Assembly: GCF_002858765.1 (NCBI RefSeq) | Contig: NZ_PJRP01000001.1 | Span: 753,366-817,365 of the forward strand | Length of the DNA: 64,000 nt | From: Cupriavidus pauculus | GTDB lineage: Bacteria; Pseudomonadota; Gammaproteobacteria; Burkholderiales; Burkholderiaceae | Direction: 5' to 3' | Shown here: piece by piece, positions 55,601-64,000 of the stretch | Layout: each line of letters starts with the position of its first letter | How positions within the stretch are numbered: position 1 is the first letter of the stretch | Position numbers and translations under genes: made by a program | Notes under the pieces: model-generated | Seen by the model: only the letters and a program-made list of their open reading frames with translations | Databases searched by the model: none | What the model was told of the DNA's origin: nothing

Positions 55601-55950
55601 GCGCGCGACGCATTGATGGCGGCCTGCACGTCGCGGGCGGCGCCGTCGATGTCGCGCGACAGGTCGAACTGCAGCGTCACGCGCGTGGAGCCCAGCGAAC
55701 TGCTCGACGTGATCTCCGTCACGCCCGCGATGGCGCCCAGCGCACGCTCCAGCGGCGTGGCCACGGTGGCGGCCATGGTCTCGGGGCTGGCGCCGGGCAG
55801 CGACGCCGAGACCGAGATCGTGGGAAAGTCCACCTGCGGCAGCGGCGATACCGGCAGCAACCGGAACGCGGCAATGCCCGCCAGCAGGATGCCGATGGTC
55901 AGCAGCGCGGTGGCTACCGGGCGATGGATGAAGGCGGCCGACAGGTTCAT
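52654..55950 (-). CDS. mdtC: RND multidrug efflux permease MdtC
   Basis: The 1098-residue inner-membrane pump aligns with MdtC throughout. [15 protein letters not shown] opens helix 1, and [21 protein letters not shown] carries the proton-relay Asp pair of helix 4. [23 protein letters not shown] and [19 protein letters not shown] are in the C-terminal half. It is about 70 residues longer than the enteric protein because of a Thr/Ser/Gly-rich insertion at about 251-312. MdtB and MdtC form the MdtB2C heterotrimer with adaptor MdtA. Its ATG overlaps the mdtB stop by one base (TGATG). Confidence 0.95.
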   Translation of the reverse strand: MNLSAAFIHRPVATALLTIGILLAGIAAFRLLPVSPLPQVDFPTISVSASLPGASPETMAATVATPLERALGAIAGVTEITSSSSLGSTRVTLQFDLSRDIDGAARDVQAAINASRATLPTSLPNNPTYRKVNPADAPIMIIALTSPTMTRGQLYDAASTILAQKLSQVEGVGQVTIGGSSLPAVRVELNPTALNHYGISLEDVRNTISATNANRPLGILDNPNTAWQVYANDQAMAAKDYMPLIIRYATPGTYSSTSAGALIASTANAAAGGNVSTKTVNGVTTTTITTSSGTTTISTGATGGNVNSGGPNSFAVPVRLQDVANVVDSVQDIRNAGSANGQPSVLLVLNRSPGANIIETVDRVNDMLPQLRKMIPATISLDVMMDRTPTIRASLREVEHTLMISVALVIMVVFVFLRNVRATLIPSVAVPVSLVGTFTIMYLAGFSLNNLSLMALTIATGFVVDDAIVVLENISRHIEEGMKPMAAALRGAREVGFTVLSMSLSLIAVFIPLLLMGGIVGRLFQEFAITLSVAILVSLVVSLTTTPMMCALLLRPVHEEKQGRFHRATEHLFVRLQNGYARTLGVALRHGPVIWIVLLLTIALNVYLYVIVPKGFFPQQDTGRLIGFIRADQATSFQLMRTKLDNFIKIVQSDPAVVNVTGFTGGSQRNTGQMFVTLKPLSERKETADQIVARLRGKLAKEPGASLFLTPVQDIRIGGRQSSSAYQFTLQSDDLDVLRAWEPKVRAAISNIKGLEDVDTDTNDKGLQTSVIIDRDTASKLGVTAQQIDAILNDAFGQRLVSTIYHPLNQYRVVMELSQEYLQGPHALQDIYVVTGGGKRVPLSAFARVTPTSTPLGVNHQGQFAASTISFNLAEGYSLSQATDAIKLAMAQIGAPETLQANFAGGAKAFQDSLKSQPLLILAAIITIYIVLGILYESYVHPLTILSTLPSAGVGALLALLLFKTEFSIIALIGVILLIGIVKKNAIMMIDFAIDAERRDGLSPRDAIYRACLLRFRPIMMTTAAALLGAVPLALGRGDGAELRAPLGISIVGGLVVSQLLTLYTTPVVYLTLDRLRLKVNAWRARRQQSGTAPQLEH

Positions 55951-58900
55951 CAGACGTTCGGCTCCTGCGGACGCGGCGTCACGTGGTGGCCGCCTGGGCC
56001 GCCATCGTCGCCGTCGTTACGATCATCGTCGCCATCGTTCGGGTTGCCGTACCTGCGGACGCGCCAGTCCTTGAGGCGATACGCCACGCGGTCGAACGCC
56101 AGGTAGATTACCGGCGTGGTGAACAGCGTCAGCACCTGGCTGACCAGCAGGCCACCAACCATCGTGATACCCAGCGGCCGGCGCAGTTCCGAGCCGATGC
56201 CGGAGCCCAGCATCATCGGCAGCGCGGCCAGCAGTGCGGCCATGGTGGTCATCAGGATGGGCCGGAACCGCAGCAGGCAGGCCTGGAAGATGGCGTCGTA
56301 CGGCTTCATGCCGTGTTCGCGTTCGGCCTCGAGCGCGAAGTCGATCATCATGATGGCGTTCTTCTTCACGATCCCGATCAGCAGGATGATGCCGATGATC
56401 GCGATAATGCCCAGGTCTTGCTGGAAGACCAGCAGTGCCAGCAGCGCGCCGACACCCGCCGACGGCAGCGTGGAAAGGATCGTCACCGGATGGATGGTGC
56501 TCTCGTAGAGCACGCCCAGCACGATGTACATGGTGACCACGGCGGCCAGGATCAGCCACAGCGTGTTCGACAGCGACGCCCGGAAGGCCAGCGCGGCCCC
56601 CTGGAATTCGGTGGCCATCGAGATCGGCAGCCCGATTTCCTGCTCCACCTTGGTGATCTTGTCGACGGCGGCGCCCAGCGATTCACCCGGCGCCAGGTTG
56701 AACGAGATCGTGGCCGCCGGGAACTGCCCCTGATGGTTGATCACGAGCGGGCCGGTGCGTTCGGAAATCCGCGCGATGGAGCCCAGCGGCACCTGGCCGC
56801 CCGACGACGACGGCAGCCGCAGTTCGGCCAGCGATGCGGGGCTGGTACGGAATTCCGGCATCGTCTCCAGCACCACGCGGTACTGGCTGGCCTGGGTGAA
56901 GATGGTCGAGATCAGGCGCTGGCCGAACGCGCTGTACAGCGCGCTGTCGATCACCGCGGTGGTGATTCCGAAGCGTGCGGCGGCGTCGCGGTCGATCTCC
57001 ACGAAGGCGCGCAGGCCGTTGTTCTGCTGGTCGCTGGCCACGTCGCGCAGTTCAGGCTCGCGCTGCAGCCGTTCGACAAGCTTCGGCACCCATTCGGCCA
57101 GCACGGTCGGGTCGGGGTCTTCCACCGTGAACTGGTACTGGGTGCGCGCCACGCGGTCTTCGATCGTCAGGTCCTGCACGGGCTGCATGTAGAGCGACAC
57201 ACCGCCCAGCTTTTGCACGGCATCCTGCAGACGGTCGGTTACCGCTGCCATCGAATCGCGCTCGCCCTTGGGCTTCAGGTTGATCAGCATGCGCCCGGCG
57301 TTGATGGTTTGGTTGGTGCCATCCACGCCGATGAACGACGACACGCTGGCCACCGCCGGATCTTGCAGGATCACCTTTTGCACGGCTTCCTGCTTGCGCC
57401 CCATCGACTGGAAGGAGCTGGTCTGCGCGGCCTCGGTGATGGCCTGGATCACGCCGGTGTCCTGCACCGGGAAGAAGCCCTTGGGCACCACCAGGTAGAG
57501 CAGGCCGGTCAGCACCAGCGTGCCGACGGCCACGATCAGCGTGGCGGTCTGGCGCGCCAGCACCCATTCCAGCGCCTGGCCGTACCGTTTGATCACGTTG
57601 TCGAAGAAGCGGCCCGTGGCCAGGTGGAAGCGCGACTGTTCGCTCTCCGGCACATGGCGCAGCAGGCGCGCGCACATCATTGGCGTCAGGGTCAGCGACA
57701 CCACGGCCGAGATCAGGATCGACACCGCCAGCGTGATCGCGAATTCACGGAACAGCCGCCCCACCACATCGCCCATGAACAGCAGCGGAATCAGCACGGC
57801 CACCAGCGAGAACGTCAGCGAGATGATCGTGAAGCCGATCTGCTTCGACCCCTTCAGCGCGGCCTCCATCGGGGAATCGCCTTCCTCGATGTAGCGCATG
57901 ATGTTCTCGATCATCACGATGGCGTCGTCCACCACGAAGCCCGTGGCGATAGTCAGCGCCATCAGCGTGAGATTGTTGATCGAGAAGCCGGCCAGGTACA
58001 TCACGCCGAACGTGCCCACCAGCGACAGCGGCACGGCCACGCCCGGGATGATGGTGGCCGACAGGTTGCGCAGGAAGATGAAGATCACCATCACCACCAG
58101 GGCGACGGCCAGCAGCAGCTCGAACTCCACGTCCTTGACCGAGGCGCGGATCGTGGTGGTGCGGTCGGTCAGCATCTGCACGTGCACGGACGCCGGCAGT
58201 GCCTGCTGCAACTGCGGCAGCAGCGTCTTGATGCGGTCTACCACCTCGATCACATTGGCGCCCGGCTGGCGCTGGATATTGACCACAATGGCCGGCTTGG
58301 CGTTGGCCCACGCGGCCAGGCGGCTGTTCTCGGGGCCATCGATGATGTCGGCCACGTCGGTGATGCGGATCGGCGCGCCGTTCTGGTAGCCGATGATGAT
58401 CTGCTTGTATTCGTCGGCCGACTTGAGCTGGTCGTTGGCGTCGATGGTCGACGCGCGCGACGGGCCGTCGAAGCTGCCCTTGGCGCCGTTGACGTTGGCG
58501 CTGCCGATGGCGGTGCGCAGGTCGTCGATCGACATGCCCAGGTTGGCCAGCGCGGTCGGGTTGGCCTGGATGCGCACGGCGGGGCGCTGGCCGCCGCTGA
58601 TGGTGACCAGGCCCACACCCTGGATCTGGGAGATCTTGGCGGCTACGCGGGTGTCGACCATGTCCTGCAGCTTGGGCAGCGGCAGGGTGTCGGACGTCAT
58701 CGCCAGCGTCATGATCGGCGCGTCGGCCGGATTGACCTTGCTGTAGACCGGCGGCATCGGCAGGTCGGCGGGCAGCAGGTTGCCGCCGGCGTTGATGGCG
58801 GCCTGCACCTCCTGCTCGGCCACGTCCAGCGACAGCGTCAGCTCGAACTGCAGCGTGATGACCGACGCGCCGCCCGATGACGACGACGACATCTGCTTGA

Positions 58901-59129
58901 GGCCCGGCATCTGGCCGAACTGGCGCTCCAGCGGCGCCGTGACCGACGACGTCATCACGTCGGGGCTGGCACCGGGGTATAGCGTGGTGACCTGGATGGT
59001 CGGATAGTCGACTTCAGGCAGGGCCGAGAGCGGCAGCAGTTTGAACGCGAGCAGCCCCGACAGCAGGATGGCCAGCATCAGCAGGGCTGTGGCAACCGGC
59101 CGCTCGATAAAGATGCGTGAAGGATTCAT
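55950..59129 (-). CDS. mdtB: RND multidrug efflux permease MdtB
   Basis: The 1059-residue permease is the partner of Mdt[41 protein letters not shown] and [22 protein letters not shown] are in the expected places. In the MdtB2C trimer the B subunits are thought to carry the proton translocation. It is of normal family length, without the insertion of its neighbour. The C-terminal tail is Asp/Gly-rich ([14 protein letters not shown]). It follows mdtA by 21 bases. Confidence 0.95.
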   Translation of the reverse strand: MNPSRIFIERPVATALLMLAILLSGLLAFKLLPLSALPEVDYPTIQVTTLYPGASPDVMTSSVTAPLERQFGQMPGLKQMSSSSSGGASVITLQFELTLSLDVAEQEVQAAINAGGNLLPADLPMPPVYSKVNPADAPIMTLAMTSDTLPLPKLQDMVDTRVAAKISQIQGVGLVTISGGQRPAVRIQANPTALANLGMSIDDLRTAIGSANVNGAKGSFDGPSRASTIDANDQLKSADEYKQIIIGYQNGAPIRITDVADIIDGPENSRLAAWANAKPAIVVNIQRQPGANVIEVVDRIKTLLPQLQQALPASVHVQMLTDRTTTIRASVKDVEFELLLAVALVVMVIFIFLRNLSATIIPGVAVPLSLVGTFGVMYLAGFSINNLTLMALTIATGFVVDDAIVMIENIMRYIEEGDSPMEAALKGSKQIGFTIISLTFSLVAVLIPLLFMGDVVGRLFREFAITLAVSILISAVVSLTLTPMMCARLLRHVPESEQSRFHLATGRFFDNVIKRYGQALEWVLARQTATLIVAVGTLVLTGLLYLVVPKGFFPVQDTGVIQAITEAAQTSSFQSMGRKQEAVQKVILQDPAVASVSSFIGVDGTNQTINAGRMLINLKPKGERDSMAAVTDRLQDAVQKLGGVSLYMQPVQDLTIEDRVARTQYQFTVEDPDPTVLAEWVPKLVERLQREPELRDVASDQQNNGLRAFVEIDRDAAARFGITTAVIDSALYSAFGQRLISTIFTQASQYRVVLETMPEFRTSPASLAELRLPSSSGGQVPLGSIARISERTGPLVINHQGQFPAATISFNLAPGESLGAAVDKITKVEQEIGLPISMATEFQGAALAFRASLSNTLWLILAAVVTMYIVLGVLYESTIHPVTILSTLPSAGVGALLALLVFQQDLGIIAIIGIILLIGIVKKNAIMMIDFALEAEREHGMKPYDAIFQACLLRFRPILMTTMAALLAALPMMLGSGIGSELRRPLGITMVGGLLVSQVLTLFTTPVIYLAFDRVAYRLKDWRVRRYGNPNDGDDDRNDGDDGGPGGHHVTPRPQEPNV

Positions 59130-59150
59130 GCCGCTTTTTGACTCCTCTGC

Positions 59151-60671
59151 TTACTGCTGCGGCCGCTGGCCAACGCTGGCGCCGGGGTTGGCCGGCGTGC
59201 TGGTGGCCGGATTCGGGCTGGCGTCGGCGTCGCGCATGCGACGACGTTCGCCCGGGGCGCCCGCCGCTGCCGAAGCGCCGGCGCCGTCGCTGGCCGCGCC
59301 CGGCGCCGCGTGGGTGCCGCTGGCGCCACCATGCGCGCCGCTGGCACCGCCCCAGTTGCCACGGCGGCCACGCGCCCGAGGCGCGCTTGACGGCTGCAGT
59401 TGCGCGGCGCGCGCGGCCGGGTCCACCGCTTCCACGACCATGCCTTCCTTGAGACGGTCCGCGCCGTCCACCACCACGCGCTGGCCGGGCTCCACACCCT
59501 TGAGCACGGCGGTGCGGGCCCCGTCGCTCGGGCCCAGCGTCACCACCTGCACCTTCACCGTGCTGTCGTCGCCCACCACGTAGACAAAGGTGCCTTGCTG
59601 GCCACGCTGGATGGCGGCCACCGGAATCACCGTGGCGTCTTCCATGGTATCCACGCGGGTGCGCACGTTCACGAACTGGTTCGGGAACAGCATCCCGTCC
59701 GTATTCTGGAAGATGGCCTTGAGCTTGACCGTGCCGGTGGTGGTGTCGATCTGGTTATCGGTGGTCAGCAGCGCGCCCTCGGCCAGCTGGTTGCGCATCT
59801 GGCGATCCCACGCCTGCACCTGGAGCTTCTCGCCGGCGTTGAGTTTCCTGAGCACGGCGGGCAGGTTGTCCTCGGGAATCGTGTACAGCACGGTGATGGG
59901 CTGGATCTGCGTGATCAGGGCGATGCCATTGGTGTCGCCGGTGCTGACGATGTTGCCGGGGTCCACCTGACGCAGGCCGATGCGGCCCGAGGTGGGCGCC
60001 ACGATGCGCGTGTAGCCCAGGTTCAGCCGCGCGTTGTCGACGTTGCCCTGGTCGGTCTTGACCACGCCTTCGTACTGGCGCACCAGCGCGTCCTGCGTGT
60101 CCACCTGCTGCTTCGAGATCGAATCCTGCGACAGTAGCGTCTTGTAGCGCTGCTGGTCCAGCCGGGCGTTCTGCAGCAGGGCCTGGTCACGGGCCAGCTG
60201 GCCCACGGCCTGGTCCAGCGCGGCCTGGAACGGGCGCGGATCGATCTCGGCCAGCACGTCGCCGGCCTTGACCATCTGGCCTTCCTTGAACAGCACCTTC
60301 AGCAGCGGGCCCGAAACCTGCGCGCGCACGGTGACGTTGGCCACCGGCGTCACGTTGCCCAGGCCATTCAGCACCACGTCCATGTTGCGCTTGCTGACCG
60401 TGTTGACGACCACGGGCGAGCGCGGCATGGCGTTCGGCCCCCCCGGTCCACCCGGCCCGCGCCGGCCTGCCCCCATGCCCGCCGCGCCGCTGGCGGCCCC
60501 GGGCGCGCCGGCGCTGGCTTCCTGCGCCGCCTTGTGGTGGCTGTACCAGTACCAGCCGGCGCCTGCCAGCACAACGATGACGGCGACGGCAATCCAGGTG
60601 CGGCGGCGCGAACGGACCGGGCCGCGGGGCGGGGTGGGAGGAATGGGTTGACCTTGTTCTGGGTGGGACAT
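59151..60671 (-). CDS. mdtA: RND efflux periplasmic adaptor MdtA
   Basis: The 506-residue membrane-fusion protein has a cytoplasmic Pro-rich N-terminus, a signal anchor (WIAVAVIVVLAGAGWYWY) and a Gly/Ala/Pro-rich linker. It has a lipoyl/hairpin core with VRAQVSGPLLKVLFKEGQMVKAGDVLAEIDP (split here by a long coiled hairpin) and beta-barrel segments DGMLFPNQFVNVR. The C-terminus is a low-complexity Ala/Gly/Ser/Pro tail of about 100 residues, longer than in enteric MdtA. It bridges MdtBC to the outer-membrane factor. The start at 60671 is preferred; upstream codons are open for 20 more. Confidence 0.93.
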   Translation of the reverse strand: MSHPEQGQPIPPTPPRGPVRSRRRTWIAVAVIVVLAGAGWYWYSHHKAAQEASAGAPGAASGAAGMGAGRRGPGGPGGPNAMPRSPVVVNTVSKRNMDVVLNGLGNVTPVANVTVRAQVSGPLLKVLFKEGQMVKAGDVLAEIDPRPFQAALDQAVGQLARDQALLQNARLDQQRYKTLLSQDSISKQQVDTQDALVRQYEGVVKTDQGNVDNARLNLGYTRIVAPTSGRIGLRQVDPGNIVSTGDTNGIALITQIQPITVLYTIPEDNLPAVLRKLNAGEKLQVQAWDRQMRNQLAEGALLTTDNQIDTTTGTVKLKAIFQNTDGMLFPNQFVNVRTRVDTMEDATVIPVAAIQRGQQGTFVYVVGDDSTVKVQVVTLGPSDGARTAVLKGVEPGQRVVVDGADRLKEGMVVEAVDPAARAAQLQPSSAPRARGRRGNWGGASGAHGGASGTHAAPGAASDGAGASAAAGAPGERRRMRDADASPNPATSTPANPGASVGQRPQQ

Positions 60672-60890
60672 GAACGGAATCCTGGGAACCGGCACGACGT
60701 AAAAGGAGTGCATGCCAAACGGTATTCTCACAGCGACTGTGACGGCTAAGTGGCAGCAGTATGCCGCATCGCGAGGGCAGGGCGACCCGCCGTCAGGTGG
60801 GATGGCGCCCGGCGGGGCGCGTCATGGATGCAAGCATAATGTGCAGCCGTGATCCCACGTATTTCGCGGTTTCCCGCTTTTATTACAGCG

Positions 60891-60915
60891 GGTTACGGGC
60901 GGCGTGGGTGTAACC
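60891..60915. promoter_or_regulatory. GGTTAC-N13-GTAACC palindrome in the mdt / two-component divergent region
   Basis: Two 6-bp inverted arms (60891-60896 and 60910-60915) lie in the 308-base spacer, 65 bases before the response regulator start. OmpR-type regulators often bind GTTAC-like sites, so this may be its own operator and that of mdtABC. A CATAAT at 60835 could be a promoter element. Nothing else is recognisable in the spacer. Confidence 0.4.
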
Positions 60916-60979
60916 TCCAGAAACAAAACCGTCCCGGGCATTTGCAAAGTTGGATGCCCGTCCTGACTATCATGTGCCT

Positions 60980-61714
60980 ATGCGTACAAACCAGCCCACA
61001 CAGATTCTCGTCGTCGACGACGATCCCGAATTGCGCGACCTCCTGCGCGAATACCTGACATCGCAGGGCTTTGCGGTGTCGGTGCTGCACGATGGCGATG
61101 GCCTGCAGGCCCGGCTGGAACGCGAGCGCCCCTCGCTGATTGTGCTCGATCTGATGATGCCCAAGGTCGACGGCCTTACCGCCTTGCGCAACCTGCGTGC
61201 CAAGAACGACGACATCCCGGTGATTCTGCTGACCGCCCGCAGCGACGAGATCGACCGCATCGTCGGGCTGGAGATTGGCGCCGACGACTATCTGGGCAAG
61301 CCTTTCTCGCCGCGCGAGCTGCTGGCGCGCATCAACGCCGTGCTGCGGCGCAAGCTGGCCCGTCCGGCCGCCGCGCCCGAAGACCGCGAATCGATCGCCT
61401 TCGGCCCGTTCCGGGTGAATTTTCGACAGCGCTCGCTGGAGCGCAGCGGCCAGGCCGTGTCGATCAGCGATACCGAATTCGCGCTGCTGAAGCTGCTGCT
61501 GATGCACCCGCTGGAAGTGCTGTCGCGCGAGCGCATCGTCGAACTGATGTATGGCACCGCCAACGGCATCAGCGACCGCGGCATCGACGTGCAGATCTGG
61601 CGCCTGCGGCGGCTGTTGGACGAAGACGCGCAGCGTCCGCGCTATATCCAGACCGTACGTGGCCGGGGCTACACCTTCGTGCCCGACGAAGCCGAGGACA
61701 GCGTTCCGCAATAA
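60980..61714 (+). CDS. OmpR-type response regulator
   Basis: The 244-residue regulator has the receiver domain with Asp13-Asp14, phosphoacceptor Asp57 in IVLDLMMPKVDG and Lys in YLGKPFSPREL. The winged helix has LLKLLLMHPLEVLSRERI and VDVQIWRLRRLLDE-type segments ending YIQTVRGRGYTFVP. OmpR and BaeR are both of this type. It is divergent from mdtABC and is followed after 36 bases by its kinase. Confidence 0.94.
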   Translation: MRTNQPTQILVVDDDPELRDLLREYLTSQGFAVSVLHDGDGLQARLERERPSLIVLDLMMPKVDGLTALRNLRAKNDDIPVILLTARSDEIDRIVGLEIGADDYLGKPFSPRELLARINAVLRRKLARPAAAPEDRESIAFGPFRVNFRQRSLERSGQAVSISDTEFALLKLLLMHPLEVLSRERIVELMYGTANGISDRGIDVQIWRLRRLLDEDAQRPRYIQTVRGRGYTFVPDEAEDSVPQ

Positions 61715-61750
61715 GGCTCCCGAAATGGAGCCACCGCATGAAGCCAAGGC

Positions 61751-63034
61751 ATGAAGCTAAGAATTGACACCCTGTTCGGCCGCATGGCGCTGCTGATCGC
61801 CGCCGTGCTGATGATCAGCCATTTCTCGTGGCTCGCCATCCTGCGCATGGATCGGCGCCAGCAGCAGATCGACTATTCGGTCGAGCAGATGCTGTTCCAG
61901 CTGGACAGCATTCAGCGTGCCCTGGACGCCAGGCCGCCCGTGCCGTTGCCGAGCCTGGTGGAAGTGGCCGATACCGCCGTGGCGGACGAGCACGCCGGGC
62001 CGCCCCAGGGGGGCCGCCCGCGCCGTCTGGTGGACCAGTTCACGCGCCGCCTGCCACCGGGCTCGGAGGTGCGGCTGGAGGACGAATTGTCCACGCCCCG
62101 GCTCTGGATCAAGCTGCCCAACCGCAACCGCTGGATCGCCATGCCGATCCTGTTCGTGCATAACCCCCCGCCCGATAATCGGCTGATTCCGGGCGTGGTG
62201 CTGGTGGTAGGGGTGGCGATCGTGTTCGCGCTGTTCGTGGCGTGGCAGATCCAGCGCCCGGTGCGCGACATGGCGGAAGCGGCCGAGAAGCTGTCGCGCC
62301 AGCAGGCCGTGCCGCCCCTGCGCGAGCGCGGGCCGCACGAGTTGCGCCAGCTGATGGTGCGTTTCAATCGCATGGTGGCGGACCTGTTCCGCATCGACCA
62401 GGAGCGCAATACGATGCTGGCCGGCATCGCGCATGACCTGAAGACACCGCTGGCGCGCCTGCGTCTGCGGGCCGAGATGCTGTCGGACCCCAAGGCGGCC
62501 GCCGGCGTGACGCGCGACGTGGACTCGATGTCGGCCATCGTCGAGCAGTTCCTGACCTTTGCGCAGAGCAGCGAGCCCACGGCCCGGCCGGTGCCGGTGG
62601 ACAAGCGTATTGTGGAACTGGCAGCGTCGCTGCACGAGCAGGACAGGCTGGTGGTGCTGGAACTGACCGCCGGCGAGGGCTTCCGCATGATCGCCACCCA
62701 ACTGGACCGCATCATCGGCAACCTGGTGGACAACGCCTATGCCTACGGGGCGCCGCCGGTCTACGTGGCGACGACACGCACCAGCGAGGGCTGGTGCCTG
62801 ACCGTGGAAGACCAGGGCCCGGGCATCCCGGCCGATGCCATCGAGCGCGTGACCATGCCGTTCGTGCGGCTGGACCCGGCACGCGGCGGCAATGCACATT
62901 CGGGGCTGGGCCTGGCCATTGTCGACCGTCTGGTCAGGCAGGGCGGCGGCAGGCTGACGATCAGCAACCGCGACGAAGGCGGCCTGCGCGTGGAGATGGT
63001 GTTCCCGTTCACGGCGCTGGCGCAGGCGGCCTGA
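61751..63034 (+). CDS. EnvZ-type sensor histidine kinase
   Basis: The 427-residue kinase has a helix near 10-30, a periplasmic domain of about 115 residues, a second helix near 146-166, HAMP-type RPVRDMAEAAEKLSRQ, and phosphoacceptor His228 in GIAHDLKTPLARLRLRAEML. NLVDNAYAYG, VEDQGPGIPADA and HSGLGLAIVDRL complete the ATP domain. It is the partner of the upstream OmpR-type regulator and a candidate sensor of envelope stress or pump substrates. Confidence 0.94.
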   Translation: MKLRIDTLFGRMALLIAAVLMISHFSWLAILRMDRRQQQIDYSVEQMLFQLDSIQRALDARPPVPLPSLVEVADTAVADEHAGPPQGGRPRRLVDQFTRRLPPGSEVRLEDELSTPRLWIKLPNRNRWIAMPILFVHNPPPDNRLIPGVVLVVGVAIVFALFVAWQIQRPVRDMAEAAEKLSRQQAVPPLRERGPHELRQLMVRFNRMVADLFRIDQERNTMLAGIAHDLKTPLARLRLRAEMLSDPKAAAGVTRDVDSMSAIVEQFLTFAQSSEPTARPVPVDKRIVELAASLHEQDRLVVLELTAGEGFRMIATQLDRIIGNLVDNAYAYGAPPVYVATTRTSEGWCLTVEDQGPGIPADAIERVTMPFVRLDPARGGNAHSGLGLAIVDRLVRQGGGRLTISNRDEGGLRVEMVFPFTALAQAA

Positions 63035-63057
63035 TTCGGCTTGCGCGTGGTTTTCTT

Positions 63058-63080
63058 CCCTCTCCACTTGTGGGAGAGGG
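63058..63080. repeat. REP-like palindrome, copy 5, after the sensor kinase gene
   Basis: CCCTCTCC (63058-63065) pairs with GGAGAGGG (63073-63080). It lies between the convergent kinase and plsY genes and shares its arms with the copies at 32.4 and 47.35 kb. Confidence 0.6.
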
Positions 63081-63104
63081 GAGCACCCCCGCAGTGCCTC
63101 AACC

Positions 63105-63713
63105 TCAAACCTTCTTCTTTTCCCCGATCCGGCTTTCCTTGCCGGCCAGCAGCTTGGCGATATTGCTACGGTGGCGTGCAATCAGCAGTATGCCGATGAC
63201 CAGCACGGCGCCGGCGATGATATCCACGCCGAACATCAGCACGTAGAAGAACGGCGCGAAGATCGCGGCTACCAGCGCGGCCAGCGACGAATAGCGGAAA
63301 AAGAACGCGATGATGAGCCAGCTGGCCAGTGTGCCGGCCCCCAGCAGCGGGTGGATGGCGAACAGGATGCCGGCTGCCGTGGCCACGCCCTTGCCGCCCG
63401 CGAAGCGGTGGAACACCGGGAACAGGTGGCCCAGGAACACGGCCAGCGCGGCCAGGGCGATGCCGGTATCGTCCACGCCGTAGCCGGGGCCCAGGTGCTT
63501 GACCAGCATGACCGCCGCATAGCCCTTCAGGCCATCGCCGATCAGCGTCAGGATCGCGGCCTTCTTGTTGCCGGTGCGCAGCACGTTGGTGGCGCCGGGG
63601 TTGCCGGAACCGTAGCTGTGCGGATCGGGCAGGCCCATGACCTTGCTGACCACGACGGCGAACGACACCGATCCGATCAGGTAGGCGATGACGGCAAATA
63701 TCAGGTTGACCAT
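63105..63713 (-). CDS. plsY: Glycerol-3-phosphate acyltransferase PlsY
   Basis: The 202-residue, five-helix membrane enzyme acylates glycerol-3-phosphate from acyl-phosphate, the first step of phospholipid synthesis. [20 protein letters not shown] is the PlsY signature; [21 protein letters not shown] is the second conserved loop. The ATG at 63713 gives the normal N-terminus; a GTG at 63764 would add 17 residues. The C-terminus is basic. Confidence 0.96.
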   Translation of the reverse strand: MVNLIFAVIAYLIGSVSFAVVVSKVMGLPDPHSYGSGNPGATNVLRTGNKKAAILTLIGDGLKGYAAVMLVKHLGPGYGVDDTGIALAALAVFLGHLFPVFHRFAGGKGVATAAGILFAIHPLLGAGTLASWLIIAFFFRYSSLAALVAAIFAPFFYVLMFGVDIIAGAVLVIGILLIARHRSNIAKLLAGKESRIGEKKKV

Positions 63714-63828
63714 TGTGTGGGAAGAAAGAAGGAATTTCAGGCTGGCGCGATTGTAGCGCGGCACGGCGCCAGCCGACGCCGTGATTTCCCCGAGGCTTCC
63801 GCCAATCCGGCGGCCGGCCTGATCGCCA

Positions 63829-64000
63829 TCAGTCAGGCAGCGCGCAAGCCACCGGCCTGGCGTCCAGCAGGTCGGTCAGCACGCCCGGGGCGATGCTGAT
63901 CAGGTAGCCGCGCCGCCCGCCGTTGATGTAGATGGTGTCCAGCGCCAGCACGGTGCCTTCCACATAGACCGGCATCCGCTTCTTCGTGCCGAACGGCGAC
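63829..64000 (-). CDS. YbaK/EbsC family protein, C-terminal part
   Basis: The gene enters from the right edge; 57 codons are visible. They read [37 protein letters not shown] and [13 protein letters not shown] before the stop. The [13 protein letters not shown] turn is typical of YbaK/EbsC trans-editing domains, which hydrolyse mischarged aminoacyl-tRNA. Only the C-terminal portion is present, so the assignment rests on a short stretch. Confidence 0.7.
   Translation of the reverse strand, partial: SPFGTKKRMPVYVEGTVLALDTIYINGGRRGYLISIAPGVLTDLLDARPVACALPD

Noticed and set aside
55983..58880. A 965-codon plus-strand frame opposite mdtB
   Set aside because: Antisense shadow; Gln/His/Arg-rich without any domain, and MdtB is unambiguous.

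Overview
The window is a GC-rich, densely coding chromosomal segment of a beta-proteobacterium. It most resembles Cupriavidus/Ralstonia (Burkholderiaceae). The main reasons are the gene string recA, recX, a DUF2889-type gene, sucC, sucD, terC, type IV pilin, and the later string waaF, CHCC zinc finger, azlCD, pgk, pyk, fba, purC, purE, purK, plus Bug-type solute receptors and mdtABC RND pumps. The species cannot be fixed from the sequence alone. Most of the window is housekeeping backbone with small accessory inserts. I see no prophage, transposase, CRISPR array, rRNA or origin.

Layout. 0-8 kb: the N-terminus of a UspA-like gene faces a LuxR-type response regulator across a large palindrome. 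A LysR / Bug receptor / D-aminoacylase module follows, then a PanP-like PLP decarboxylase and a class C beta-lactamase-fold hydrolase. 7.9-13 kb: a CAU-anticodon tRNA with clear promoter and terminator, an MHS-type MFS transporter, and a response regulator / sensor kinase / DUF4212 operon that lacks the expected symporter partner. 13-19 kb: SOS-controlled recA, recX, a candidate structured RNA, a DUF2889-type protein, sucCD and a TerC-family protein. 19-26 kb: a frameshifted type IV pilin, a PglL-type O-oligosaccharyltransferase, two small envelope proteins, moaC, and a BepA-like protease.

26-39 kb: an alpha/beta hydrolase, a SnoaL-like protein, waaF and a CHCC zinc-finger gene. A probable ilvE 3' remnant lies where a SNF2 helicase gene begins on the other strand. 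Then come a decayed amidase gene, an MFS transporter, azlCD behind a leader hairpin, and two tandem paralogous LuxR-type regulators. 39.6-47.3 kb: lower glycolysis / Calvin-cycle genes (pgk, pyk, fba), purine synthesis genes (purC, purE, purK) and tsaC. 47.5-64 kb: dacB, a PACE efflux pump divergent from a LysR regulator with an ideal T-N11-A box, and an outer-membrane factor plus mdtC, mdtB, mdtA operon divergent from an OmpR/EnvZ-type two-component pair. The window ends with plsY and the C-terminus of a YbaK/EbsC protein.

Three loci are visibly broken: pilin (single-base frameshift), amidase (internal deletion) and ilvE (only about 19 C-terminal codons). Five related C/T-rich palindromes of the CCCTCTCCC...GGGAGAGGG type sit in intergenic DNA. 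The best candidates for something undescribed are the structured intergenic element downstream of recX, the azlCD leader hairpin, the Thr/Ser/Gly-rich insertion in MdtC, and the palindrome between the UspA-like gene and the response regulator.
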